DNA from: Granulicella sp. L46
GTDB lineage: Bacteria > Acidobacteriota > Terriglobia > Terriglobales > Acidobacteriaceae
NCBI RefSeq assembly: GCF_009765785.1
Contig: NZ_LMUT01000003.1
Span: 191,292-255,291 of the forward strand
Reading direction: 5' to 3'
Length of the DNA: 64,000 bases
Positions within the stretch are counted from its first letter, which is position 1. Every line of letters begins with the position of its first letter. Positions 1 to 9,388 of this stretch are shown here, piece after piece. A program made the translations under genes and the position numbers. Under the pieces are notes generated by a model. That model was not told the DNA's origin. It searched no databases and saw nothing but the letters and a program-made list of their open reading frames with translations.

Positions 1-698
1 GTGTCGATGTTGATGTCGCCGGTGGTCAGGTGACGCGCTTGATGTGAGGCGAGATCGTAGATCCAGAGGCGATCGTACTTGTAATGGTGGTCGACGTAGT
101 CCTGATCGTTCTTGTCTTTCTTTGCGGCAGCTTCGGCGGGCGTGTCCGTGTCGGTGCGGACGAAGGCGATGGACTTGCCATCGTGGGACCAGCGGAAAGA
201 TTTGATGCCGCCGGGGAGGTAGGTGAGGGGTTCCGCTTCACCGCCGGAGAGAGAGATGATCCAGAGTTGCATGGCGTCGGCGTCGGCTTCAGGTTTGGCG
301 GGGATGTCCGGGCGGGTGGGCGTTGAGGTGAAGTGGTAAGGCGAAGGCTCGGCGTTGGACAGCGGATTCGAGCGGTTAGAGAGAAACGCGAGGTGAGAGC
401 CATCGGGCGAGAAGGCGGGATTGTCTTCGGCGGCTCCGCTGTACGCGAAGGGATGCGCGCTATTGGGGACGCCGACGGTGGCGAGGAAGATGTGGGCGTC
501 ACGATGCTTGCCGGCCGGGACGGAAGTGTCCACCGCGTAGGCAACGAGTTTGCCGTCGGGGGAGATTGCCGGTTCGGCGACGCGTTTGATGTTCACAATG
601 TCGGAGGGCTGGATCGTGGTCTTCTGGGCGCACGCAGGAACGATGGGGGAGCAAAGGAGGGCGGCGAGGACGCGGAGTCGAGAGGTAGGGGAGGCCAT
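1..698 (-). CDS. S9-family peptidase, N-terminal part (truncated by window edge)
   Basis: The frame read leftward from an ATG at 698 is open to the window edge, giving about 232 residues. It starts with a signal peptide (MASPTSRLRVLAALLC, cleavage probably near ACAQ) and then shows TolB/DPP-like beta-propeller blades: 'EPAISPDGKLVAYAVD', 'NPAFSPDGSHLAFLSNRSN', 'FRWSHDGKSIAFVRTD' and 'YDRLWIYDLAS'. This pattern is typical of the N-terminal propeller of exported prolyl-oligopeptidase/acylaminoacyl-peptidase enzymes. The catalytic Ser-Asp-His hydrolase domain would lie beyond the left edge, so peptidase activity is inferred from the family. The gene follows the TonB-dependent receptor on the same strand but is separated from it by a terminator, so it probably has its own promoter in the roughly 90 bp upstream. 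Confidence 0.8.
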   Translation of the reverse strand, partial: MASPTSRLRVLAALLCSPIVPACAQKTTIQPSDIVNIKRVAEPAISPDGKLVAYAVDTSVPAGKHRDAHIFLATVGVPNSAHPFAYSGAAEDNPAFSPDGSHLAFLSNRSNPLSNAEPSPYHFTSTPTRPDIPAKPEADADAMQLWIISLSGGEAEPLTYLPGGIKSFRWSHDGKSIAFVRTDTDTPAEAAAKKDKNDQDYVDHHYKYDRLWIYDLASHQARHLTTGDINID

Positions 699-791
699 CG
701 GGGTTCCTTTGATTGTAGGGGCGCGGGGGCGGGTTCTAGTGCGGGAATCTTCGCGCTTCGGTCAAGAGGTCGCGGGTTACGAGCAGTGCCG

Positions 792-840
792 GAAAAAATG
801 CTGCGCGCGCGGCGGCTGTTGGCCGTTCCGCACGCGCAGC
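792..840 (-). terminator. Intrinsic terminator of the TonB-dependent receptor gene
   Basis: Read on the minus strand, a 13-bp GC-rich stem (GCTGCGCGTGCGG pairing with CCGCGCGCGCAGC, one G-U pair) begins 4 nt after the receptor stop codon. The hairpin is followed by ATTTTTT. This is a classic rho-independent terminator, and it separates the receptor from the downstream S9 peptidase. Confidence 0.85.
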
Positions 841-844
841 TTGG

Positions 845-3800
845 TTAGAACTGCAGCTTGAGGGCGAACTGCAGCGAGCGTGGAGCACCGATTTGATACA
901 GGCTGCTGAAGCCACCGTCAGCGCCGCCGCCGCCCAAGCTGGAGGCAAGCGTTTCGGAGGAGATACCGAAGTAGGGGTTGACGGCGCCATAGCTCGTGAG
1001 AATGTTACGGCCGTCGTTGACCCCTACATCGCCGAAGAGCGGGTGGTTGAAGACATTGAAGGCCTCGGCCCGGAACTGCAGCACGATGTCGTTGTGGATG
1101 GGAAATGTGCGACGGAGAGCGACGTCTTCCTGCCAGACGTCGAAGCCGCGAATGGTGTTGCGACCGAGATCGCCCTGGGTGAAGCTGCTGGCGGGTGTGC
1201 TAAAGGCAGCAGGGTTGATTACGCGTCCACCAGCAGCGGAGGGCTCGGAGAGCCAGATAGGCTGGCCGGGAACAACGTCGGGACGCTGGTTGGCCGCGGT
1301 CTCGTTATAGACGAGACCGAAGGAGAAGACGCCGGTATAAACCGTGAGCGGAGCGGCGGTATTGGAGCGGAAGAGGCTGTCGACGGCCCAGCCGTTAGCG
1401 ATGTATTTGACTACGCTATTGCCGCGCGTAAGCTTTGGCAGCTCGTAGGTGATGGCATTGGTGAAGGTGTTGCGGATATCAAAGTCCGAAGAACCGTAGT
1501 CGAGACTGGGAGCGTAGACGGTATAGTACGGAACCGGCAGCGCTACGCCGGAGCCGTTGTCGAGGCCATGCGACCACGTGTACGTTGCCAGAAACTGCAG
1601 GTGATGCCAGAGCTGTTGCTTGAATTCGAACTGCAAGGCGTTGTAGTTGGAGTAGTCGTGATTGGTGATGACGTCGAGGAATTGGAAGTCGGCGTTGGCA
1701 CCCATGGCAGGCGTGAGCATCTCGTTACGCAGAAGGTCGCTGCCAATGTTGCCGACGTAGGTGAGCTTCATGCTGCGATTGCCGCCGAGGTTCTGCTGCA
1801 ATCCAAGGTTCCACATGTAGGTGCGAGGATCGCGCAGGTGCGGATCAAACGCAAACACGAAAGAGTATGGAGGATCGAGGGTGAAAGGGATGGGAGCAGC
1901 GGCGGCCTGCGAGAGCGGATAGGTGCCGTCGGTTCCGTAGAGGTATTCGGAACGGCTGTAGGGGAACCCAAGAGTTCCCTGCGCGCCCTGCTGGTTGCCC
2001 AGGCCGTAGAAGATGCCGCCGCCACCGCGCACAATGGTCTCAAATCCCGGATCCTGGTGAACAACATACGAGACACCTAGGCGAGGAGCGAAGTTGTGCT
2101 TGCTCGGGGTCCAGAGAGGGGTGCCTTCGGGGGCCAACGCAGCGTTGGCAGGATCGTTGAGATTGATGGCCGTATAGAACGGATGGCCGGTGCCTTCCGA
2201 TGGGGGAGGATCATAGTCCCACCGAAGGCCATAGTTCAGGGTCATGCGCGGCGTGAGCTGCCACGAGTCCTGCGCGAAGAAGGAGAGGTTGTTGAAGATG
2301 GGGCGAAGCTCAGAGGTATCGGTGGTATCGACGTTGGCGTACGACGGGACCTGGGTCTGAACGAGGGACTGAACGCTGTCGAAGCCATAGCCGATGTCCC
2401 AGGGACGATAGCCGTTGGTCGGCGTGAGATGACGGAAGTCGACGCCGAATTTGAAGCTGTGCTTGCCGCGAGACCAACTGAGCGTGTCGACGAAGTTAAG
2501 CTGATGCTGGTGGTTGGTCGCGTCGTTGCCGACGTAGTAGTCCGTCGTGCTGTCATTGAAGAAGAGCGAGAAGACGGACGTGTCGACGGTATAGGTGGGA
2601 TTTGACTGGAAGAGATAGGCGGAGGTGGGTGGGGTCGATCCGCCGAACCCAATGGGGACGACGGTGGTGGCGCCCTTGGATTTGCTGACGTTAAAGCGGA
2701 AGTCGTTCACCAGCGACGAGGTGATCATGTAGGTGACACCGGCCGTGATGGTGCTTACGTTGGCGATAGTGCTGCTGTAGGTGGAGGTGGCGTAGAAATC
2801 AAAGGCACCATACTGCGCGCCGTTCGAGGGAGCGTAGTCGCCACGGACGAACATGCTGAGCTTGGGCGTCGGCGTGTAGTCGAGGCGCAGACTGCTAGCG
2901 TTCAGCGTGGAGGGGTTGGAGAAGCTGGCAAAGAACTGGCCAGTGTATTGACCAGAGATGTCCTGACCGGCGGAAGGTAGCGGGTAAGCTTCGAGCAGCG
3001 GAAGCACTACGGCACTGGCCTGGTCGCGCGCGAAGGTGGTGGGAACGATGTTGATCTTGGACTCGGGTACACGGAGGCGAAGGCCCTCGTAGGAGAAGAA
3101 AAAGAACAGCTTGTTTCTGATGATGGGACCGCCGATCACACCACCGAAGTCGTTTTGCTTTTCAGCTTCGCGCGGAAGGCCTTCATTATTGTTAAACCAG
3201 TTGTTCGCGTCGAAGACGTCGTTCCGGATGTACTCAAACGCGGTGCCGTGGAATCGGTTGGTACCACTGCGGGTGACGATCGAGAGCTGCGCACCCGGAG
3301 TTCGACCGTACTCCGCGTCGAAGGAGTTGGTCTGGATCTTGTATTCCTGCATGTCGTCGACGGAGACGAGATTGTTGTAGCCGCCGTTGTTGCTGGTGGC
3401 TGGGGAAGCGCCGGCGCCGGCTGAACCGAGATAGACGTTCGAACCCTGGGTGATGCCAACGTTGGCGCTGACACCGTCGATCGAGAAATAGTTGGCGTCC
3501 GTGCGCTGGCCGTCGATGCTGAACTGCCCGGACGCGGTGTAGTACGTCTTGGCCGTGACGTTGCCCGGGGTGAGCGAGATGAGCGCCTGGAAGCTGCGGC
3601 CGTTGAGCGGCATATTCTCGATGAACTGGCGAGCGACGGTGGTAGCAACGGCGGCGGAGGTTTCGATCTGCTCGTTGCTGTCGGCCGTCAGGGTGACAGA
3701 GTCGGAGGCAGAGCCGACATCGAGCTTGACGTTCTGATCAAGCTTGTCCTGGGTGTGCAGCTCGACGTCCGGGACGATGGTGTCCTTAAAGCCGGGGGCG

Positions 3801-4054
3801 CTGACCGTGATCTTGTAGCGACTGGCGCGCAGGGTGGAGAAGCTGTACTGGCCCTTAGCACCGGTTTTAGTGGTGATCGCGGCGTTGGTGCCGAGGTCGG
3901 TGACGGTGACCGTGGCCCCAGGAATCACGGCACCCCCGGGGTCGGTTATGAGGCCGTTGATACTGCCGCTTTCGCTCTGAGCAAAGGCGGGGCTGGGAAC
4001 ACAGAGGACGAACAGCAAGAGAAGAGGGGTGAGATTGAAGTAGCGAAGCTTCAT
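845..4054 (-). CDS. TonB-dependent receptor, Oar-like, with N-terminal carboxypeptidase-regulatory domain
   Basis: This 1069-residue outer-membrane protein has a signal peptide (residues 1-26, ending PAFAQ). Next comes a carboxypeptidase-regulatory-like beta-sandwich at about 30-115 ('GLITDPGGAVIPGATVTVTD'). A TonB plug follows at about 125-250 ('ENMPLNGRSFQALISLTPG' is typical of the acidobacterial/Oar family). The rest is a long beta-barrel ending in a C-terminal aromatic residue (LKLQF). The start has an ideal ribosome-binding site, AAGGAGG, 5 nt upstream. Such receptors take up large substrates such as oligosaccharides, peptides or siderophores, and occur in many copies in acidobacterial genomes. 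The substrate cannot be read from sequence. There is no TonB box that I can identify with certainty. The gene ends in a strong terminator and appears monocistronic. Confidence 0.92.
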   Translation of the reverse strand: MKLRYFNLTPLLLLFVLCVPSPAFAQSESGSINGLITDPGGAVIPGATVTVTDLGTNAAITTKTGAKGQYSFSTLRASRYKITVSAPGFKDTIVPDVELHTQDKLDQNVKLDVGSASDSVTLTADSNEQIETSAAVATTVARQFIENMPLNGRSFQALISLTPGNVTAKTYYTASGQFSIDGQRTDANYFSIDGVSANVGITQGSNVYLGSAGAGASPATSNNGGYNNLVSVDDMQEYKIQTNSFDAEYGRTPGAQLSIVTRSGTNRFHGTAFEYIRNDVFDANNWFNNNEGLPREAEKQNDFGGVIGGPIIRNKLFFFFSYEGLRLRVPESKINIVPTTFARDQASAVVLPLLEAYPLPSAGQDISGQYTGQFFASFSNPSTLNASSLRLDYTPTPKLSMFVRGDYAPSNGAQYGAFDFYATSTYSSTIANVSTITAGVTYMITSSLVNDFRFNVSKSKGATTVVPIGFGGSTPPTSAYLFQSNPTYTVDTSVFSLFFNDSTTDYYVGNDATNHQHQLNFVDTLSWSRGKHSFKFGVDFRHLTPTNGYRPWDIGYGFDSVQSLVQTQVPSYANVDTTDTSELRPIFNNLSFFAQDSWQLTPRMTLNYGLRWDYDPPPSEGTGHPFYTAINLNDPANAALAPEGTPLWTPSKHNFAPRLGVSYVVHQDPGFETIVRGGGGIFYGLGNQQGAQGTLGFPYSRSEYLYGTDGTYPLSQAAAAPIPFTLDPPYSFVFAFDPHLRDPRTYMWNLGLQQNLGGNRSMKLTYVGNIGSDLLRNEMLTPAMGANADFQFLDVITNHDYSNYNALQFEFKQQLWHHLQFLATYTWSHGLDNGSGVALPVPYYTVYAPSLDYGSSDFDIRNTFTNAITYELPKLTRGNSVVKYIANGWAVDSLFRSNTAAPLTVYTGVFSFGLVYNETAANQRPDVVPGQPIWLSEPSAAGGRVINPAAFSTPASSFTQGDLGRNTIRGFDVWQEDVALRRTFPIHNDIVLQFRAEAFNVFNHPLFGDVGVNDGRNILTSYGAVNPYFGISSETLASSLGGGGADGGFSSLYQIGAPRSLQFALKLQF

Positions 4055-4187
4055 AAAAACCTCCTTAAGGGGTGCATGGAAATTGTGTTGCTTTGGCCCT
4101 GATCTGGTGCGTTGATTGAGGCATCGATCTGGTGCGGTTTATTTTGTTGGGTCGAACATGGTGCGTTTGAAGTGGAGTGGCAGCGCG

Positions 4188-4832
4188 TTAAAACGTGCGC
4201 GCAAGATTGTTCTGCCGGATGAGATACGCCAGCTCGCGCGAACTTCCTTCGTTGCGCGAGTCGAGTTCGTCGGCCACAGCAAGGGCGTCGCGAATGGGTT
4301 CATCCTGCCCGAGTTTGAATTTTGCTTCGACGCGATTGACGTGAAGCCGAAATCCGGTGATACCGGAGAAGCGACGCGTGATTTCCGAGCGAGGAATTTC
4401 GTCGGTCTTCCAGCCGTCGGGGATTGGCGATTCCATGCGCTGGGTGAGTTCTTTCAGAGAAGTATCGAGTTCCGACTCCTGCTGAAGTTCGATGTAACCG
4501 TAGCAGTGCACGGCGGTGTAGTAGTACGTCGACGGCATGTCGCGCCCCGGGTACCAGCTGGCGGTGACGTAGCTGTAAGGGCCTTCGAAGATGGCGAGGA
4601 AGATGGTCTTGGGATTCGCGAGTTGCTGTGCGTGGTCGTTAGCGCGAGCGATGTGGCCGACAAGGGTGAGAGGACTGTCGGGGTAGCTGCTCGAGGGGTC
4701 GATGAGGAGTGGGAGATTAGTGGCGAAAGGCCCGTCGTCGCCGTTACTCACCAGCAGCGCCCAGGGACTCTGCTCGATGAGCGAGCGAGTGTCCTGGGAA
4801 GATGTCGGCTGCCAGCAGGGGCGGACAAACAT
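4188..4832 (-). CDS. PaiB-like FMN-binding protein
   Basis: This 214-residue protein begins 'MFVRPCWQPT' at the ATG at 4832, which has AAGGAG 8 nt upstream. The longer open frame to 4889 has no comparable ribosome-binding site. The sequence matches the PaiB/FMN-binding split-barrel family: 'WALLVSNGDDGPFATNLPLL', 'GHIARANDHAQQL', 'SWYPGRDMPSTYYYTAVHCYG' and 'ITGFRLHVNRVEAKFKLGQD'. Family members are annotated as negative transcriptional regulators of sporulation/protease genes in Bacillus, but their fold is that of a flavin-binding oxidoreductase and no DNA-binding domain is visible here. PaiB-like genes are often found next to MocR-type regulators, as here. It lies 57 bp downstream of the amidohydrolase on the same strand, so co-transcription is likely. 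Confidence 0.88.
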   Translation of the reverse strand: MFVRPCWQPTSSQDTRSLIEQSPWALLVSNGDDGPFATNLPLLIDPSSSYPDSPLTLVGHIARANDHAQQLANPKTIFLAIFEGPYSYVTASWYPGRDMPSTYYYTAVHCYGYIELQQESELDTSLKELTQRMESPIPDGWKTDEIPRSEITRRFSGITGFRLHVNRVEAKFKLGQDEPIRDALAVADELDSRNEGSSRELAYLIRQNNLARTF

Positions 4833-4889
4833 GGATGCGACTCCTTGATTAGTTAACTTTCGCGTGTCTGTTGCGAAACAAATCGCCAA

Positions 4890-6566
4890 TTACTGTCTTA
4901 CAATTTCTCCGCCGAGGACCGTCATCACTGGCTTGACGGCTTCGATCCGGACGGGATCCATGGCGAAGATATCTGCGGAGAGAACAGTGAAGTCCGCAAG
5001 CTTTCCCGGAGCGATCGAACCCTTGATGTCATCCTGACTTTCGGCAAAGGCGGAGCCAACGGTGTAGGCGTGCACAGCCTGCTTCACGGTGATCTTTTGC
5101 TCTGGAAACCAGCCGCCCGGATTCTTGCCATCCAGCGTGCGTCGCGTTGTCGCTGCGTAAATCCCGACGAGTGGATTAATCGGCGCAACAAACCAGTCCG
5201 AACCGAAGGCCAGGACCGTACCCGCGTCGAGCAGAGAACGAAACGCATATGTTGTCTCGGCTCGTTTGTGACCAATTCGTTTTTCCGCCCAGCGCCCATC
5301 ATCGATCGCATGATATGGCTGAACCGATGCAATGACGTGCAGCTGAGCGAACCGAGGAATATCTTCCGCCCGCAGATGCTGTGCGTGTTCGATGCGCAGA
5401 CGGCGGTCGGCGGGACCATTCTCCTCTTCCAACCGCTGGTACATATCAAGAATGGCCTTATTGGCGCGGTCGCCTATCGCGTGAACGGTAATGTGCAAGC
5501 CTGCTTGATCGGCCGCCTTCATATCGGCAAACATTTCTTCCGGATGCGCGAGTTGCTCCGTGGGCACGCCCGAATTTCCAGGAGCATCATCGTACGGCTG
5601 AAAGAACCAAGCCGTACCCGACCCAAGCGATCCATCGGCAAAGGCCTTCAGCGACCCGAGAACCAATGTGTCATTTCCAAAGTTGGCTACGATTCCCAGC
5701 GCGGTGAGGCGCTGATAGTGATCCAGAGGAAAACGCGCCGAGACCCTTACCTTCCACTTACCCTCGGCCATGAGACGCTGATACCCACGAACGACCAGCG
5801 CCTGCATATCTGCTGCATGCGATCCGGTGAACCCCATGTCCTGAACGCTCGTTACGCCGCTATCCAGAGCATATTTCTGTGCCGCCAGCAAAGCCTCATC
5901 CACTTGAGCATCCGACGGCGGAGGAATCACGCGCTCAATCAGATCCTTCGCAGCATCCTTGAATATCCCTGTGGGATTACCCTCTTTGTCGCGCAGGATG
6001 ACGCCACCTGGCACGTCGGGCGTCGCCTTGGTGATGCCTGCGAGCCTCATCGCCATCGCATTGGCTAACATCATGTGGCCATCGGAGCGATTCACCCACA
6101 CCGGGTTGTTTGGCGCGGCCGAATCAATCCACTCATGGGTCGGTAGACTTACGGGCGACCACTTCTCCTCGTCCCAATTCCCATCCTGAATCCACTCACC
6201 CGAGGGACGCGTACGCGCATAGGCTGCAATCCGCCCGGTGAACTGCTCGCGACTGGTGACGTCGCGAAGCTGAACACTTGCAATTCCCTGCCCGCCCCAG
6301 AAAAAGTGCACATGCGCGTCGTTGAATCCCGGAACGACTCGCTTGCCTTTGAGGTCAACCACCTTTGTTTGTGGCCCCGCAAATCGTTCGATCTCCTTGG
6401 TGGTTCCAACCGCGAGGATACGATGACCCGAAACCGCAATCGCTTCTGCCTCTGGCTGCGCAGGATTCTCCGTCCAGATTTTTCCGTGGATTGCGATCAA
6501 CTCAACTTGCGCACGTAATTGCAACGGGATCGCGAGGATCAGAAGTAGCAGGAATCGCTTCAGCAT
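4890..6566 (-). CDS. Exported amidohydrolase, YtcJ-like
   Basis: The start chosen is the ATG at 6566, preceded by GGAGGGAGG; the product is 558 residues. It has a signal peptide ([20 protein letters not shown]) and then a metal-dependent amidohydrolase_3 fold. '[16 protein letters not shown]' carries the HxH metal site. '[16 protein letters not shown]' and 'LRIEHAQHL' carry further histidines, and '[15 protein letters not shown]' carries the catalytic Asp. The C-terminal segment '[19 protein letters not shown]' is the usual small beta-domain ending. Family members hydrolyse amides, formamides or cyclic amides; the substrate here is unknown. The export signal suggests action in the periplasm. 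It is divergent from the MocR regulator at 6783, which may control it. Confidence 0.88.
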   Translation of the reverse strand: MLKRFLLLLILAIPLQLRAQVELIAIHGKIWTENPAQPEAEAIAVSGHRILAVGTTKEIERFAGPQTKVVDLKGKRVVPGFNDAHVHFFWGGQGIASVQLRDVTSREQFTGRIAAYARTRPSGEWIQDGNWDEEKWSPVSLPTHEWIDSAAPNNPVWVNRSDGHMMLANAMAMRLAGITKATPDVPGGVILRDKEGNPTGIFKDAAKDLIERVIPPPSDAQVDEALLAAQKYALDSGVTSVQDMGFTGSHAADMQALVVRGYQRLMAEGKWKVRVSARFPLDHYQRLTALGIVANFGNDTLVLGSLKAFADGSLGSGTAWFFQPYDDAPGNSGVPTEQLAHPEEMFADMKAADQAGLHITVHAIGDRANKAILDMYQRLEEENGPADRRLRIEHAQHLRAEDIPRFAQLHVIASVQPYHAIDDGRWAEKRIGHKRAETTYAFRSLLDAGTVLAFGSDWFVAPINPLVGIYAATTRRTLDGKNPGGWFPEQKITVKQAVHAYTVGSAFAESQDDIKGSIAPGKLADFTVLSADIFAMDPVRIEAVKPVMTVLGGEIVRQ

Positions 6567-6722
6567 ACGTCCTCCCTCCGAACGCTTTGAAAGTGCGATT
6601 ACGGTGAATATCGATAACGACGGATACACGTACGCTATGCCACGGGGTGGGCCTAAATCTAAGAGTCTTTTTACGGAAAGACATCAACTGTGCGCCTAAT
6701 GTGTTTACAGTAGTATGAATTG

Positions 6723-6743
6723 CTGGACCAAGTAAAGATCCAG
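6723..6743. promoter_or_regulatory. Possible operator in the amidohydrolase/MocR divergent promoter
   Basis: CTGGA and TCCAG form a 5-bp inverted repeat with an 11-bp spacer in the divergent intergenic region, 40 bp upstream of the regulator start. A third related element (TTTGGACATC) follows. Autoregulation by MocR proteins is common, but the site is short and may be chance. Confidence 0.25.
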
Positions 6744-6782
6744 ATTTGGACATCATGATGGTGCCAGCACGAAAGGTGGTCG

Positions 6783-8198
6783 ATGACTCTACTGGGTAGA
6801 CTCACGCTGGATGAAGCTCGGCCATCCTCGTTGCAGACGCAGCTCTCGGCTCAACTGAAGCAGCTAATTCAGACTGGTCAACTACTTGCCGGGGAACGCA
6901 TGCCCTCGACAAGGGAGATGGCGATCGATCTTCAAGTCTCGCGCAACACGGTCGTCGCAGCGTACGAAATGCTTGTAGGACAGGGTTATTTGGAATCACG
7001 TCTCCGCAGCGGCTTCGAGGTCTGCGCCGCAGCGCAGGCATTCCGGACCTTGCCGGTGCTTGAGAAAGCTGCGCGCGAGAAGAAGCTTGAGCCAGTCCGG
7101 CCTGGAGTTCCGGTGCCGTTTCGTCCCACCCAGCCGGACGTGAATTTGTTTTCGATGCAGACGTGGAACCGCCATCGCACCCGGGCACTCAAGCGAGGCG
7201 CATCTCTTCTGCACTACCAGTCGAGGTTCCCTGTTGGGCTCGATGAGCTGCGCCAAAATGTCGCGAACTATCTTCGTGACAGCCGCGGCGTTCGTTGCCA
7301 GTGGAATGAGGTTGGAATTACAAGCGGTTCTCAGCAAGGATTGTTTCTGCTCGCGCAGCTACTGCTGGAGCCGGGGCAGACGGTTTACATGGAGGAGCCA
7401 GGTTATCCAGGAGCGAGAAACGCGTGGAAGCAGGCCGGCGCCAGGATCGTTCCCGCGCCGATCGACGAAGAGGGGATACAGTTGCCGGACAACAAAGCGG
7501 CGCAGGGTTCCCTCATTTATGTGACGCCGTCGCATCAATTTCCGCTTGGCACGTGCATGTCCTTAGCGCGTCGGCTCTCCCTATTGCAGGCTGCGCGCGC
7601 TTCGAAATCCTGGATTGTAGAGGACGATTACGACGCGGAGTTTCGCTACACGAGTTCGCCGCAGCCGAGTCTCCAAAGCCTGGATGAACATCGGCGGGTG
7701 ATTTACATTGGCTCGTTCAGTAAGACGCTGTTTCCCGCTCTTCGGCTCGGGTATGTTGTCCTTCCGCCTGAGTTGGTGGACAAGTTCGCGGAGCTCAAGT
7801 CAGTCGTCGATGACTATGGTCCGCTGATTGACCAGGCAACGCTGAGCAGCTTTTTGGAGAGCGGCGCGTTCTATGCCCACCTCCGACGCTGCCGCCGCCA
7901 TTATGCGGAACGCCAAAGCCTCTTTCTCGAACAGGTGGCTCGCTACGGGCTGCCCCTTACGTTTCCAATTACGGGACGAGGAATGAACCTCGCTGGCCTG
8001 CTGCCCGAAGGTTCCTCTGATCGCATTTGGAGCAATCGACTCAAAGCTGCTGGGCTGGACGTGCCGCCGCTTTCAAGCTATGCCATCAATCCCACTCCGC
8101 CGGGCCTGCTCTTTGGCCTTGCGGCATTCGATACTCGATCGATTCAGCGGGGAGTAGCCAAGATGGCACAAATGTTCGACCAAAGAGGAACTTCTTGA
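6783..8198 (+). CDS. MocR/PdxR-family transcriptional regulator (GntR wHTH fused to aminotransferase-like domain)
   Basis: This 471-residue protein has a GntR winged-helix domain at about 15-80 ('LLAGERMPSTREMAIDLQVS', 'RNTVVAAYEMLVGQGYLESR'). It is fused to a fold-type I aminotransferase domain at about 120-460. The PLP lysine motif 'SFSKTLFPALRLGYVVLP' is intact, as are 'SHQFPLGTCMS' and 'EDDYDAEFRY'. MocR proteins bind PLP or an aldimine and regulate vitamin B6, GABA, taurine or amino-acid genes. The divergent exported amidohydrolase and PaiB-like gene are the most likely targets. This is inferred from arrangement only. Confidence 0.92.
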   Translation: MTLLGRLTLDEARPSSLQTQLSAQLKQLIQTGQLLAGERMPSTREMAIDLQVSRNTVVAAYEMLVGQGYLESRLRSGFEVCAAAQAFRTLPVLEKAAREKKLEPVRPGVPVPFRPTQPDVNLFSMQTWNRHRTRALKRGASLLHYQSRFPVGLDELRQNVANYLRDSRGVRCQWNEVGITSGSQQGLFLLAQLLLEPGQTVYMEEPGYPGARNAWKQAGARIVPAPIDEEGIQLPDNKAAQGSLIYVTPSHQFPLGTCMSLARRLSLLQAARASKSWIVEDDYDAEFRYTSSPQPSLQSLDEHRRVIYIGSFSKTLFPALRLGYVVLPPELVDKFAELKSVVDDYGPLIDQATLSSFLESGAFYAHLRRCRRHYAERQSLFLEQVARYGLPLTFPITGRGMNLAGLLPEGSSDRIWSNRLKAAGLDVPPLSSYAINPTPPGLLFGLAAFDTRSIQRGVAKMAQMFDQRGTS

Positions 8199-8302
8199 GG
8201 CAGAGGCCTACCGGTTCGGACCGCCTTTCACCCGCCGTCTCAATTTCGGCCACACCTCCATGTGCCGCATCCTCGAGGACTAGTCCAAGAAACGGCCCCG
8301 GT

Positions 8303-9103
8303 TTATTCAATTACGCAGCGCCGAGGAAAACGGACCTTCATTCGCTTACTTACTAATGCGCTTTGAATTGCCGATGCTGCACAGGAATACCCACTGCGCC
8401 AGTAAGGTATACGAAGCTTCATGGCCATCCTGACCAAGTCCGCCAAGGACTCGGCCTCCATCTTTCGCATCACCTGTCTTCTATGGACTTGCAGCGTGAC
8501 TATGGCGATGCCGAGAACGGAGGCTGCCTGCTTATTCAGTAGGCCTCCAACTATGAGTGGGACAACGTCCCGTTCCCTTGGCGATAACAGCGAGTAGCGA
8601 GTTTTCAGCTTCTCCAGTTCAGCCTTTCTCAGTCGCAACTTTCGGTTCTGAACTAAGGCAATGTGAATGGCCTCCACAACTACTGCCGGGTCCACTGGCT
8701 TCGTAAATACTTCGATTGCCCCCATTTTCATGGCATGTACGGCCGCCGCCACGTCGCGGTGATCGCTAATAAAGATCATGGGAGGGCACAATTCAGGATC
8801 GATCCATTGGCGCAGGCTAGCGCCACCGCTATTATGCAATTGCAAATCAAGAACCAGACAGCCAGCCTCTCTTAGCTTGCCGTGTTCGAGACAATCTGCG
8901 CAGGAACTAAAACTCAAAACTGCTATGCCGGACGAAGCCAGCAGTGTTGAGAGTGTCTGACAAAATCTCAGATCCTCGTGGATCAGGTAGACCGTCTCCT
9001 TTGATCGCGCGGTCAAGCATCGATTAGATGAAATTACGACGGTGCGCTCCGCGTCCAAAGGTATACCGGGAATCAAATCAAGGTGATGGCTAATACCGTC
9101 CAT
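8303..9103 (-). CDS. FixJ-type response regulator (receiver + LuxR HTH)
   Basis: This 266-residue protein carries an atypical 36-residue N-terminal extension, then a receiver domain at about 37-155 with phospho-acceptor Asp86 ('LVLDLQL') and conserved Lys135 ('FTKPVD'). A LuxR-type HTH follows at about 174-232 ('LSPRERDVVPLIVGGLLNKQ', 'VTLQVHRRQVMRKM'). The acidic pocket, usually D-D-D, reads His-Glu-Asp (42-44), so metal binding and phosphorylation may be altered. The last 30 residues are unusual in being basic and serine-rich. The gene lies downstream of the histidine kinase on the same strand, 285 bp away, with an inverted-repeat motif in the gap. It may be a second output of that kinase. 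Confidence 0.85.
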   Translation of the reverse strand: MDGISHHLDLIPGIPLDAERTVVISSNRCLTARSKETVYLIHEDLRFCQTLSTLLASSGIAVLSFSSCADCLEHGKLREAGCLVLDLQLHNSGGASLRQWIDPELCPPMIFISDHRDVAAAVHAMKMGAIEVFTKPVDPAVVVEAIHIALVQNRKLRLRKAELEKLKTRYSLLSPRERDVVPLIVGGLLNKQAASVLGIAIVTLQVHRRQVMRKMEAESLADLVRMAMKLRIPYWRSGYSCAASAIQSALVSKRMKVRFPRRCVIE

Positions 9104-9323
9104 GGAACACTACCTTTCAGAAGGGACTAGAGCACAATTGCTCAGTGGCACACTTCACTCTTTCTTCCGCGGGAAGGACCGTGGTTGTCATCGCTCCTGT
9201 TACGAGAAGTACCGAAAGTTTGTCTATACGGCATCGCAGCGGGATGCTTCGTCACCATCGAGTGCGATAGCACGACTCATCCAATATCACGGTAGCGATG
9301 TTTCGCGAGAGGCAACACATTGG

Positions 9324-9359
9324 GAACTACAGAAAACGACCTGCTCTTTTCTACAGTTC
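9324..9359. promoter_or_regulatory. Inverted repeat upstream of the FixJ-type regulator gene (shared motif)
   Basis: GAACTACAGAAAA (9324-9336) and TTTTCTACAGTTC (9347-9359) form an inverted repeat with a 10-nt spacer and two mismatched central positions. The right arm is identical over 13 bases to the arm found at 12667-12679, upstream of the kinase gene. It lies 220-255 bp upstream of the FixJ-type start and 30-65 bp past the kinase stop codon. Confidence 0.5.
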
Positions 9360-9388
9360 AACCAAGCGCGTGGCTCTATGCACGAAAC

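Noticed and set aside
893-2080. Long frame on the plus strand inside the TonB receptor gene
   Set aside because: It is an antisense shadow of the receptor gene with valine/glutamate-rich low-information sequence and no family match.
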